Shown: positions 7,075 to 14,449 of the stretch, piece by piece | Numbering within the stretch: the first letter of the stretch is position 1 | Layout of the letters: each line of letters opens with the position of its first letter | NCBI GenBank assembly: GCA_016194825.1 | Contig: JACQAR010000031.1 | Span: forward strand, 1 to 17,134 | Direction: 5' to 3' | Length of the DNA: 17,134 nucleotides | DNA from: Chlamydiia bacterium | Lineage (GTDB): Bacteria > Chlamydiota > Chlamydiia > Chlamydiales > SM23-39 | The notes under the pieces: model-generated | The model's input: the letters and a program-made list of their open reading frames with translations, nothing else | Database searches by the model: none | Told to the model about the DNA's origin: nothing | Position numbers and translations under genes: made by a program

Positions 7075-8543
7075 TTCTTTCCTCTCAGTTGCTGGATCAA
7101 CTCGAGTTTTTTCTTATAAAGACCCTGCTCAAGTCCTACAAAGTACAGCTCGGGATTGGTGAGACGAATCATTTGCGGAGAGAGGCGCATACACTCTTCT
7201 TTGGCATGCCGCTGCACAGAGGTGAGAGAGGGAATATGATAGACCAGTTTTCCTTTGCGATAGATGGGCACTAAAAGGTCTTTCCCAACTCCAGAAAACA
7301 CCCGCATTGCTGCCGGATCTTGGATATCAATCGCTCCAAAGGGCTTTTCGACAGGAAGCAATTCATCCCAAATCGCATCACCGAGGAAACGATCTCCTTC
7401 AAAAAACCGGCGTATCTGAAGAGATCCAGGATTTGTGACTTTGGCAGTTTGTTCGGAAAGCTTGATCCGGTGCACAAAATGCCCTTCTTCTGTCTCTATG
7501 GCGGATAGTTTGTAAATCCCATCGAGTGCCGGCTGCTCTTTCCCAGTAACCAGATGGGTCCCTACTCCCCAAAGAGTGATTTTGGCTCCCTGCTGTTTCA
7601 GATCACGGATCAAATACTCATCGAGTTCGTTGCTTGCCATAATCAGCGTTTGGGCAAATCCTTCGCGATCTAAAATATTCCGGATTTCTATGCTGAGCCG
7701 CGCTAAATCACCCGAATCCAGCCGTATTCCGCTGAGCTCGAATCCTTGAGGTTTTAGCGATTTGGCCACCTGGATGGCTCTTTCCACCCCCCGTATGGAA
7801 TCGTAAGTGTCCACTAACAGAATGCAATTCTTCGGCATGATCTTTGCAAACGCTGTAAACGCCTCGATCTCTTCATCAAACGCCATGACCCAGCTATGGG
7901 CATGCGTCCCTTTGACGGGAATCCCAAACAACTTGCCTGCGATCACATCTGAACTCCCGACGCATCCTCCGATGAATGCCGCTCGACTCGCAGAAATCGC
8001 CCCGTCAACTCCCTGCGCCCGACGCATTCCAAACTCAATGACAGGATCGGGATGTGCGGCAAGACAGATCCGCGCCGATTTAGTAGCGATGAGCGTCTGG
8101 AAATTGATCAGATTGAGCAGAGGACTTTCTAAGAGTTGTCCTTGCCAGATAGGCCCTTTCACACGAATGAGCGGCTCATGAGGAAATACAGCCGTTCCCT
8201 CTGGAAGAGCATCGATGTCGCACTCGAACTGAAACTGGGCCAGAAAGTGGAGAAATTCTTCCTCATAAAGCGGCTTTCCATTGCCATCTTGCAAAGTCCT
8301 TAAATAACCCAGATCGGAATCGGAAAAACGGAGCGCTTCTAAAAAAGAGATGGCCGTCTCTAATCCCGCTGCAATCGCAAACCCTCCCTGAAATGGCCAT
8401 TTTCGAAAATGGAGATGGAAAATTGCCTGCTTTTTCCAAAGACCGCTTTTCCAGTAACCGTAGATCATGTTGATCTGATACAGATCGGTCAACAAAGCGA
8501 GAGATTGGCTATAGAGAATCGAGGAATCAAACACGGCCCGCAC
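7071..8543 (-). CDS. pncB: Nicotinate phosphoribosyltransferase
   Basis: Joins nicotinate to PRPP to give nicotinate mononucleotide, using the product of the next gene, pncA. At 490 residues it belongs to the longer NAPRTase class. Signatures are LLTDLYQINM (17-26), FRKWPFQGGFAIAAGLE (46-62), EFGMRRAQGVDGA (170-182) and KGTHAHSW (211-218), the last with the active-site His expected to be phosphorylated (probably H216). The start is GTG at 8543, preceded by GGAGAAGGA with a 5-base spacing; this good ribosome binding site decides the start. It overlaps the upstream coiled-coil gene by 17 bases. A GTG three codons later is a weaker alternative. Confidence 0.95.
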   Translation of the reverse strand: MRAVFDSSILYSQSLALLTDLYQINMIYGYWKSGLWKKQAIFHLHFRKWPFQGGFAIAAGLETAISFLEALRFSDSDLGYLRTLQDGNGKPLYEEEFLHFLAQFQFECDIDALPEGTAVFPHEPLIRVKGPIWQGQLLESPLLNLINFQTLIATKSARICLAAHPDPVIEFGMRRAQGVDGAISASRAAFIGGCVGSSDVIAGKLFGIPVKGTHAHSWVMAFDEEIEAFTAFAKIMPKNCILLVDTYDSIRGVERAIQVAKSLKPQGFELSGIRLDSGDLARLSIEIRNILDREGFAQTLIMASNELDEYLIRDLKQQGAKITLWGVGTHLVTGKEQPALDGIYKLSAIETEEGHFVHRIKLSEQTAKVTNPGSLQIRRFFEGDRFLGDAIWDELLPVEKPFGAIDIQDPAAMRVFSGVGKDLLVPIYRKGKLVYHIPSLTSVQRHAKEECMRLSPQMIRLTNPELYFVGLEQGLYKKKLELIQQLRGKK

Positions 8544-8868
8544 GTTTTTCCTTCTCCAAAATCTGTTGTTTTTTTGCCTGCAGTCGATCGATCTCTTCTT
8601 GCATCTGGGCCGCCCGCGCTCGGTTTTCGTCTGCTAATTGGCCGTGACGCCGCATTTCTAGATAAGCGCGGTCGTCAAATTGGAGCCTTTGGATATAGTC
8701 TTCATGGCGCAGAGCTCTCGCTTCATAGCCTCTTTTCTTGTCTTGGAGCTGCTCGATCTGTTGATCGATCTGCTCTACCTCCTTTTGGGCCTGCGGACGC
8801 ATAAGAGCCATCCCTGTAAGAGCAAACAAGAGAACCGCTGTCAGCAAAAAAGACCTGTGTCGCAACAT
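8527..8868 (-). CDS. Small membrane-anchored coiled-coil protein, FtsB/DivIC-like
   Basis: A 113-residue protein with a single N-terminal transmembrane helix (about 6-22, SFLLTAVLLFALTGMAL) preceded by basic residues, then an almost continuous predicted coiled coil (about 28-108). Size, topology and the segment FDDRAYLEMRRHGQLADEN (64-82), which parallels the D-x-x-Y-x-E...R...L segment of FtsB/DivIC, suggest the septum-formation-initiator family. The match is tentative because many short coiled-coil membrane proteins look alike. I start at ATG 8868: the frame stays open to 9192, but that extension would run into the divergent gene at 8912 and bury the membrane helix. It is the first gene of a leftward operon with pncB and pncA. 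Confidence 0.6.
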   Translation of the reverse strand: MLRHRSFLLTAVLLFALTGMALMRPQAQKEVEQIDQQIEQLQDKKRGYEARALRHEDYIQRLQFDDRAYLEMRRHGQLADENRARAAQMQEEIDRLQAKKQQILEKEKRAGRV

Positions 8869-8891
8869 ATTTTCTCTATATGTCAAATACC

Positions 8892-8897
8892 TATAAT
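8892..8897 (+). promoter_or_regulatory. Possible -10 box in the divergent intergenic region
   Basis: TATAAT sits 14 bases before the ATG at 8912, in a gap of only 43 bases between divergent genes. Any start of transcription would leave a leader of about eight bases and no Shine-Dalgarno. No convincing -35 is seen, and the -35 region would overlap the start of the leftward gene. Confidence 0.35.
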
Positions 8898-8911
8898 AGT
8901 AAAATGTATGT

Positions 8912-9910
8912 ATGAGCCGAATCCTTTTCTGCTTGTTGCTCCCCTTTTCGCTTTTCAGCCACTCCTTCAAAGAAAGACTTGTCCAGGCAAAAAATGGGGA
9001 TTTTTTTGTCTTTGAAGCCAACAAGATCACTACTCTTGTCGCCATCCGCTCCGTTTCTGACCAGACTTTAGTGATTGAAGAGATCAGCATTCCCTCGCAA
9101 AATTTGACTCTCCCTATCTCTTGGACCGATTGGGTCAAAAAAAGAGCCCCTGGGCACACCTCTTGGGCTGTGATAGAAATGGATTTGACCAATGGCCAAG
9201 TCCTAGAATGCTACTCCTTTTCCCGCTCTACCTGGATGCAGCTCTCCACAGAGGAAAATCTTTTTTCCACCCTTTTGAGCCTTCCGTTGCAACCCATAAA
9301 CAAAGACAACCGCAAACGGATCGGCCCTCCCCCCATCAATGGGGAAAATGACTATAGAAAAATTTGGGAACCCCCTCTCATGCTCGAAGGAAAAAAAGAA
9401 GAAGGCTCTAGCTTGGATGCGTTTGAAGCGACCTGGCCCACTGATGGGAGCGAAATGGGAGGGAAAAAAGTGACCCTCTATTTCGACCATGCCCATCGGT
9501 TCCCCTTCCCCTTTTGGATCTCTATTGACGGCTCCCATACAAACGCACAAGTGAAAACGGTAGATGCAGGCCATAACTTTACCTCTTGCTACCGCACCTT
9601 TCCTCGAAGGGTGCCCGAATTCCTCGGCTCTCCCAAAAAGACGAAAACAGGCTTACTGTTTAACCTCAAGAGTCCTCGCTATTACAAAGAATTCGAGCTC
9701 TATGCCATCGATGTGACTAATGAAAAGCATGAAATTACGCCCGTCTGTTTTTCCCATATCGAGCAAAAAGAAGAATGGCTCACAATTGGCGTCGAAAACG
9801 AAGAACTCGAAAACTCTTTGCAAAAAGAGCATCGCTACCATTGGCTTCTCGTGCCAGTCGGATATAGCGAATCTTACACCGAAACTTCCAAATCTTTTAT
9901 TTGGCGTTGA
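8912..9910 (+). CDS. Predicted secreted protein of unknown function
   Basis: I do not recognise a named family. The 332-residue product starts with a probable signal peptide: MSRILFCLLLPFSLFSHS, with a likely cut near residue 18. The rest has no further membrane helix. The central part is rich in aromatic residues and Pro (for example HRFPFPFWISIDGSHT and GHNFTSCYRTFPRR), and the end reads HYHWLL-like (RYHWLLVPVGYSES), suggesting a beta-rich exported domain. It has two cysteines in the mature chain's second half that could pair. It lies just upstream of lepB, where I recall a hypothetical gene (CT021) in Chlamydia; that equivalence is unverified. ATG 8912 is chosen because it gives the signal peptide. 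Confidence 0.75.
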   Translation: MSRILFCLLLPFSLFSHSFKERLVQAKNGDFFVFEANKITTLVAIRSVSDQTLVIEEISIPSQNLTLPISWTDWVKKRAPGHTSWAVIEMDLTNGQVLECYSFSRSTWMQLSTEENLFSTLLSLPLQPINKDNRKRIGPPPINGENDYRKIWEPPLMLEGKKEEGSSLDAFEATWPTDGSEMGGKKVTLYFDHAHRFPFPFWISIDGSHTNAQVKTVDAGHNFTSCYRTFPRRVPEFLGSPKKTKTGLLFNLKSPRYYKEFELYAIDVTNEKHEITPVCFSHIEQKEEWLTIGVENEELENSLQKEHRYHWLLVPVGYSESYTETSKSFIWR

Positions 9911-9924
9911 TCAAAAATTTATAC

Positions 9925-10069
9925 TTTTGAACAACTTTTCCGACACACAAAGTACCGACCAAGAATTTGTCATAAACCGTTCACCAAGAAACAGTTAAGG
10001 CTGCACACACACCAAGCCCAACCAACACGCAATCAACGATTTACCCAAGTTATGAACAAGTTTTCCACA
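9925..10069. repeat. Two copies of a DnaA-box-like module
   Basis: The 207-base gap before lepB contains TTTTGAACA-ac-TTTTCCGACA at 9925-9945 and TTATGAACA-ag-TTTTCCACA at 10050-10069. The copies differ by two substitutions and one inserted G. In the second copy, TTTTCCACA (10061-10069) fits the DnaA-box consensus TTWTNCACA, and TTATGAACA is a degenerate box two bases away. Between the copies, about 10000-10037 is almost only A and C. The function is unknown. Confidence 0.5.
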
Positions 10070-10101
10070 ATCCTTTTCAGTTGCTAGAAAGAGGGGGTTA
10101 G

Positions 10102-10107
10102 TATAAT
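10102..10107 (+). promoter_or_regulatory. Possible -10 box for lepB
   Basis: TATAAT ends 10 bases before the ATG at 10118. The best -35 candidate, TTGCTA at 10081-10086, is only 15 bases away. If used, the leader would be just a few bases long and lack a ribosome binding site. Confidence 0.35.
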
Positions 10108-10117
10108 CTTGTTTAAG

Positions 10118-12010
10118 ATGCTCACCAAAAAAATCAGAGATTTTTACTCTTTGCGAAGGTCCAAAAAATCGCTGAGGCAGTTCTATAAAAACTACCGAAA
10201 AAAAGCGGAAAAACTGGACCAAAAAGCCAAGCAGCTCCTGCAAGCACAACTCAAAGAGCTTCATGCAGCCATTTTGACAAAACAAGCCGTCGCCGCCCAA
10301 CACCTCTCTCAACAACTCGCATCACTCAATCACCAATATCTCAAAAAAAGCACCTTCGAAAAGGCCCGCGATTCGATTTTTGCGATTGCTTCTGCCCTGA
10401 TTTTAGCCATTGGAATTCGGCAAAGCTGGTTCGAGCCCTACACCATTCCGACAGGCTCGATGCGTCCTACATTGAAAGAAAACGATTTTTTGCTCGTCTC
10501 CAAAACCGATTTTGGCATCAACATCCCCCTGACCACCTCGCATTTGTATTTTGACCCCTCTTTAATCCAGCGAGGAGCCATCGTCGTCTTTACCGGCAAA
10601 GGTATGGACATCCCCGATGTCGATACGATGTATTTTTATCTCTTTCCAGGCAAAAAGATGTTTGTCAAAAGGCTCATTGGCAAGCCTGGCGATACCCTCT
10701 ATTTTTATGGAGGAAAAATCTACGGCATTAACGCTCGTGGCGAAGAGCTTACGGAGCTGAGAGACACACCCTGGTTTGAGCCGCTCGAACACATCCCCTA
10801 CATCCGATTTGATGGCAAAGTAGAAACACCCCAAGCACCCACTGCACAAACCTATGGAGCATTTAGCCCCGCCATCCTCTACCAGATGAACCTCCCTGTC
10901 GCCAAGTTACACATCACACCGCTCGGCAAAGCCTTTGGAGAAATGCTTCCCATCCAAGAAGCCCTTCCACTGGCACATTACAGCGATCTCTGGGGATTTA
11001 AAAACTATGCCATGTCGCGCATCCTGACTGCCAAACAAGTAAAAGAAATCCATCCCAGTGCTCTTAAAGATTTAGAAGAGGCGCCTCTCTATTTAGAGCT
11101 GGCCCACCATCCCAGCCTCCTCGATTCCCAGATCATCCGCGACGAGTTCAACCGACTCCGCCCCGATCTTTCTTACAGCGTCTCGCTACTTCCTTTGCAT
11201 AAAGAGCAAATCGAAAAAATTGCGCAGCACATGACCACCGCGCGCTTTGGCGTCAAAGAAGGAGTGGGCTACCGGTATGGATACGATCCCAAGAATCCGC
11301 TCTATCGCCCCTACTACGCAAAAGTATCGGACATTCCAGAGGGAACCTATGAAATCCTGAACGGCAAAGCATATAAAGTACTATTCGGAGGAATCCTTGA
11401 AGAATTGCAAGAAGGGCATCCTCTTTTAGCAAAAACCCCAGAGCGGGTCCAATTCCTGTATAACTTAGGGATGGAGTTCTTTGAATCGTATATCCCGAAT
11501 AAGCTGAGCCGCTCCCACCCCTCTCGCTACGCCTATTTTCGAGACAACAAACTCTACCTCATGGGAGCGCCCATCTTAGAAAAAGACGATCCCCTCTTAG
11601 TCCGTTTCTTGAAGCGGGAATACCAAAAGCAATCGATATCCACCTCCGTGCATCCCTATTTTCCCTTTGACGATGGAGGCCCTCCGATCACTGCCGATGG
11701 AAAAATCGATACCGCTTTCCTCAAAAAATACGGCCTATCGATTCCCGATAACATGTACCTCGTGCTCGGCGATAACCATGCCATGAGCGCAGACAGCCGC
11801 GCATTTGGGTTCGTCCCGCAATCGAACTTGCGAGGCAGCCCTAGCTTTCTTTTTTGGCCAGCGGGAGATCGTTGGGGGAAACTCCCTCAACCGCCCAAGC
11901 CCCACTTCACCTTCCCCAACATCACGGTTTGGGCGATTGCGCTTCTCTCTGCAGTCGGCTATTCCCTCTTCCTTCGCCGTAAATTTCTTCAGCCCCTCCG
12001 ATTTGAATGA
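10118..12010 (+). CDS. lepB: Signal peptidase I, long chlamydial form
   Basis: Membrane protease that removes signal peptides from exported proteins. The nucleophile Ser114 (TIPTGSMRPTL) and general base Lys184 (FVKRLIGKPGDTLYF) form the Ser-Lys dyad. The last conserved box is at 549-564 (VLGDNHAMSADSRAFG; GDNRDNSADSR in E. coli). A long charged, Lys-rich N-terminus (1-80) precedes the transmembrane helix at about 86-103, and a second helix lies near the C-terminus (about 605-622). At 630 residues it is nearly twice E. coli LepB (324). The extra length is mostly an insertion of over 200 residues between the Lys and GDN boxes, as in chlamydial LepB (about 628 residues, from memory). I use ATG 10118; a TTG at 10109 would add three residues but overlaps the region right after the -10 box. 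Confidence 0.93.
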   Translation: MLTKKIRDFYSLRRSKKSLRQFYKNYRKKAEKLDQKAKQLLQAQLKELHAAILTKQAVAAQHLSQQLASLNHQYLKKSTFEKARDSIFAIASALILAIGIRQSWFEPYTIPTGSMRPTLKENDFLLVSKTDFGINIPLTTSHLYFDPSLIQRGAIVVFTGKGMDIPDVDTMYFYLFPGKKMFVKRLIGKPGDTLYFYGGKIYGINARGEELTELRDTPWFEPLEHIPYIRFDGKVETPQAPTAQTYGAFSPAILYQMNLPVAKLHITPLGKAFGEMLPIQEALPLAHYSDLWGFKNYAMSRILTAKQVKEIHPSALKDLEEAPLYLELAHHPSLLDSQIIRDEFNRLRPDLSYSVSLLPLHKEQIEKIAQHMTTARFGVKEGVGYRYGYDPKNPLYRPYYAKVSDIPEGTYEILNGKAYKVLFGGILEELQEGHPLLAKTPERVQFLYNLGMEFFESYIPNKLSRSHPSRYAYFRDNKLYLMGAPILEKDDPLLVRFLKREYQKQSISTSVHPYFPFDDGGPPITADGKIDTAFLKKYGLSIPDNMYLVLGDNHAMSADSRAFGFVPQSNLRGSPSFLFWPAGDRWGKLPQPPKPHFTFPNITVWAIALLSAVGYSLFLRRKFLQPLRFE

Positions 12011-12726
12011 AAGAAGTCAAATACTATGGCATCCATGCCTGCCAGGCACTTGCCAAGCACCGATCCCAGGACATCATCCGCCTCTATTTAGATGAATCGA
12101 ACGTCAAAACCTTTGCCTCGCTGCTCAAATGGTGCGCCTCGCAGAAAAAAGCCTACCACATCATTCCCAAGCAAGAGCTCGATCGGGTCTCTGACTCGAT
12201 CCATCACGAAGGGATCTGCATTTTGGCCAAAGAGAAAAAGCCCCTTTCTGAACACGCGTTTCGAAAAGCAGTTCCTCAGGGATGTCTTTTGTATTTGGAC
12301 GGCGTGCAAAATCCCCATAATCTCGGCTCGATCTTGCGCACAGCCGCACACTTTGGGATCCCTTATATTCTGGGGGACAAACTCCCATCGCTCTCTCCCT
12401 CCTGTTGCCGGATTGCTAAAGGGGCAGTAGAACTCCTTTCTTTGGTCTCGCTGACCAAACCCTTGGACACACTCCGATGGCTCAAGGAACAAGGGTTTGC
12501 TATCCTAGCGACCTCTTCACACCGAGGGCAATCTCTCTATCAATACAATTTTCCTAAAAAAAGCATCATTGCGATTGGAGCAGAATCGGAAGGGTTGGGC
12601 AAGGCCACAGAGAGACTGGCGACAGAATCGCTCTGCATTCCCGGAACGGGCAATGTGGAAAGCCTCAACGTTGCAGTGGCCACCGCTCTCTGCCTCGGAG
12701 AGTATTCGCGCCAACATCCCCAGTAG
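12007..12726 (+). CDS. SpoU/TrmH-family RNA 2'-O-methyltransferase (RlmB-like)
   Basis: Transfers a methyl group from S-adenosylmethionine to a ribose 2'-OH in rRNA or tRNA. The N-terminal substrate-binding domain opens with YYGIHACQALAKH (6-18), as in RlmB, and includes HHEGICI (66-72). The SPOUT domain carries motif 1 DGVQNPHNLGSILRTAAHFG (98-117, N102 and R111), motif 2 IAIGAESEGL (188-197) and motif 3 CIPGTGNVESLNVAVATAL (210-228), so it should be active. The 239 residues are typical for RlmB, which modifies G2251 of E. coli 23S rRNA, but the exact target cannot be fixed from sequence. It overlaps lepB by ATGA and is probably co-transcribed with it. Confidence 0.9.
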   Translation: MKEVKYYGIHACQALAKHRSQDIIRLYLDESNVKTFASLLKWCASQKKAYHIIPKQELDRVSDSIHHEGICILAKEKKPLSEHAFRKAVPQGCLLYLDGVQNPHNLGSILRTAAHFGIPYILGDKLPSLSPSCCRIAKGAVELLSLVSLTKPLDTLRWLKEQGFAILATSSHRGQSLYQYNFPKKSIIAIGAESEGLGKATERLATESLCIPGTGNVESLNVAVATALCLGEYSRQHPQ

Positions 12727-12810
12727 GCAAGGGCAGAGGCAAAGGCACGGGCACCTGCGCGCGGGGTTGGCTGAAGGAAAACCGTTGTCCGTGCCTGTGC
12801 CCGTGCCTGG
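12727..12810. repeat. GC-rich low-complexity inverted repeat between convergent genes
   Basis: Starting right at the stop of the methyltransferase gene, degenerate hexamers of GGCAAG/GGCACG type run rightwards to about 12754. Their inverted counterparts run from about 12789 to 12809. The perfect core is AGGCACGGGCAC (12743-12754) against GTGCCCGTGCCT (12797-12808), 12 bp with a 42-base spacer. No T-tract is present. It could act as a bidirectional transcription stop, or be a dispersed repeat. The composition is unlike the flanking genes. Confidence 0.7.
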
Positions 12811-12835
12811 TTCATTTCCCGCAGGGAGATGACCT

Positions 12836-14206
12836 TTACAGAATATCGGCCGCAATGGAGGCGAGCTCGGAGCGCTCTGTTTTTTCTAAGAACATGTGGC
12901 CATAGATCCGATGGTTCTTGAACTTACCCACTGTGTAAGTTAAACCATTCGAATCTTTATCCAAATAGGGATTGTCGATCTGCGTTGGATCCCCTGTAAG
13001 AATGACCTTCGTTCCCTTTCCTGCTCGCGAAATAATGGTCTTGATTTCATGCGGAGTGAGGTTCTGCGCCTCATCAATGATCATATAGACCTTCGGCAAA
13101 GAACGGCCTCGGATGTAGGTGACCGCCTCCATCTCAATCTTTTTGCTCTCCATGATGAATTCGAGAGAGGCTGCTCCATTCCCCTCGCCGCTCGTCGTCG
13201 AGCAAAGAAATTCGAGGTTATCATAAATGGGCTGCATCCAGTGATAGAGCTTCTCTTCCTTCGTCCCAGGCAGATAGCCGATGTCTTTTCCAAGCGGAAC
13301 AATCGGTCTAGAAATGAGAATCCGTGAATAGATATTATCATCGAACACTTTTCTCATTCCGCAAGCTAAGGCGAGCAATGTTTTGCCCGTGCCCGCAGGA
13401 CCAATGAGCGTGACTAAGTGGATGTCATCGCGCAGCAATAGGTCAATTGCACACCTCTGTTCAATATTGAGCGGCTGAATTCCCCAAATATCGCGCGTAA
13501 TTTGGAGCAAAGGCTCCAATTTCTTCGTCTTCTCGCTGTATTTGCACACAGCTGAGGAATTTTCCAAAGAGGTAAGAAGCGCATATTCATTCGGACGAAA
13601 TCCCGTTTCCGGAAGAGGCAAAACACCATCTTTATAGAATAGGTCGATGTCTTTTTTCTGCACTTCAATCTTACGCAACCCCCGATACATTTCTTCATAG
13701 GAGGTCTTGAGACTCTCATAATCTTCTGACTCGAGATCCATCGCCTCTGCTTTGACACGCGTGACAAAATCTTTGGAGACGATGACCACCGATTCTCCTC
13801 GCTCTTGGAGTAAAAAGGCGGACAAGAGGAAGCGATTGCTATGGCGATCGAGAGGAAGAGGGAAGCGATCTGTCCGCTCTGAGCGGGCATCGAGATGGAT
13901 CCGCACCTTAGGCCCTTCAGGAATCATCACCCCAGTATGCAAATCCCCGCTCGCCTGCATCTTTAAAGAATCGATGTAGCGCAGTACTTCACGAGCATTT
14001 TTTCCCACTTCATCGGCGTGTCGCTTTAAACCATCGAGCTCTTCCAAGACTGAGAGAGTGATCACAACATCGTTTTCTTTGAATTTCTTGATGGCTGTTG
14101 CATCATGGACTAACACATTGGTATCGATTACAAATGTTTTTCGAGACACGCTTTTTTCCCCTAAAGTAGGCTGGGTATTTTTCCTGTTTGTTTGAGCCAC
14201 TATCAT
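12836..14206 (-). CDS. phoH: PIN-domain PhoH-family ATPase
   Basis: A 456-residue fusion of a PIN ribonuclease domain and a PhoH ATPase/helicase-like domain (PhoH2/YlaK type), expected to act on RNA in the cytosol. In the PIN part (about 22-160), FVIDTNVLVHD (25-35) carries the first catalytic Asp (D28), with E55/E56 (in VLEELDGLKRH) and D147 (in VSKDF) as further acidic residues. The PhoH part has Walker A GPAGTGKT (269-276), Walker B MIIDEAQN (375-382) and LTGDPTQID (403-411). ATG 14206 is chosen over TTG 14209 because AGAGGT lies at a suitable distance. In Chlamydia phoH (CT015) neighbours CT016 and CT017 (from memory), like the order to its right here. Confidence 0.93.
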   Translation of the reverse strand: MIVAQTNRKNTQPTLGEKSVSRKTFVIDTNVLVHDATAIKKFKENDVVITLSVLEELDGLKRHADEVGKNAREVLRYIDSLKMQASGDLHTGVMIPEGPKVRIHLDARSERTDRFPLPLDRHSNRFLLSAFLLQERGESVVIVSKDFVTRVKAEAMDLESEDYESLKTSYEEMYRGLRKIEVQKKDIDLFYKDGVLPLPETGFRPNEYALLTSLENSSAVCKYSEKTKKLEPLLQITRDIWGIQPLNIEQRCAIDLLLRDDIHLVTLIGPAGTGKTLLALACGMRKVFDDNIYSRILISRPIVPLGKDIGYLPGTKEEKLYHWMQPIYDNLEFLCSTTSGEGNGAASLEFIMESKKIEMEAVTYIRGRSLPKVYMIIDEAQNLTPHEIKTIISRAGKGTKVILTGDPTQIDNPYLDKDSNGLTYTVGKFKNHRIYGHMFLEKTERSELASIAADIL

Positions 14207-14277
14207 CAATCTACCTCTTTAAAGATTTATAAAAATTTAGAACCGAAACAAGATTGTTTTCACCTCCAAAATTCCAG

Positions 14278-14306
14278 CTTATAGCCATTCGCATACCACT
14301 TTGCAA
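14278..14306 (-). promoter_or_regulatory. Candidate promoter for phoH
   Basis: On the minus strand TTGCAA (14306-14301) and TATAAG (14283-14278) are separated by 17 bases, a reasonable sigma-70 match. It implies a leader of about 65 bases. The leader contains an orphan GGAGGTG (minus strand of 14261-14267) that precedes no credible reading frame. Confidence 0.5.
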
Positions 14307-14395
14307 GTAAAGGATTTTTTTATAAGAGCAACACCATAAAACACAGAGCGTTATAACAGAGAACCAGCAAACGAGATAATTAACTGCTAAATTCG

Positions 14396-14425
14396 TTGAC
14401 AGTCAGACTCAAGTTAATTTATAAT
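14396..14425 (+). promoter_or_regulatory. Near-consensus sigma-70 promoter
   Basis: TTGACA (14396-14401) and TATAAT (14420-14425) are both perfect hexamers, 18 bases apart. This is the best promoter in the window. It drives the gene starting at 14450, with transcription expected near 14432 and a leader of about 18 bases. The divergent phoH promoter lies about 90 bases away. Confidence 0.85.
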
Positions 14426-14449
14426 AGGGGGCAAAGAGGGGTTGAGATC

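Noticed and set aside
8869..9192. 108-residue N-terminal extension of the coiled-coil protein
   Set aside because: It would overlap the divergent secreted-protein gene and place the membrane helix in the middle of the protein; ATG 8868 is more credible.
9911..9930. AT-rich stem (TCAAAA/TTTTGA) just after the secreted-protein gene as a terminator
   Set aside because: A six-pair AT-only stem is too weak, and its right arm is part of the DnaA-like module.
10109..10117. TTG start for lepB, three codons upstream
   Set aside because: It lies directly after the TATAAT box, before the likely transcription start, and adds nothing recognisable.
12569..12855. Several open frames across the GC-rich inverted repeat, on both strands
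   Set aside because: They arise from the low-complexity sequence and from overlap with the methyltransferase gene; their products are low-complexity.
14249..14267. Leader peptide (TTG TTT CGG TTC stop) behind GGAGGTG upstream of phoH
   Set aside because: Four codons with a TTG start and no regulatory codons do not support a leader peptide.
14396..14449. TTG start giving an 18-residue extension of the zinc-motif protein
   Set aside because: The TTG is part of a perfect -35 TTGACA box, and the extension would be translated from the promoter itself.
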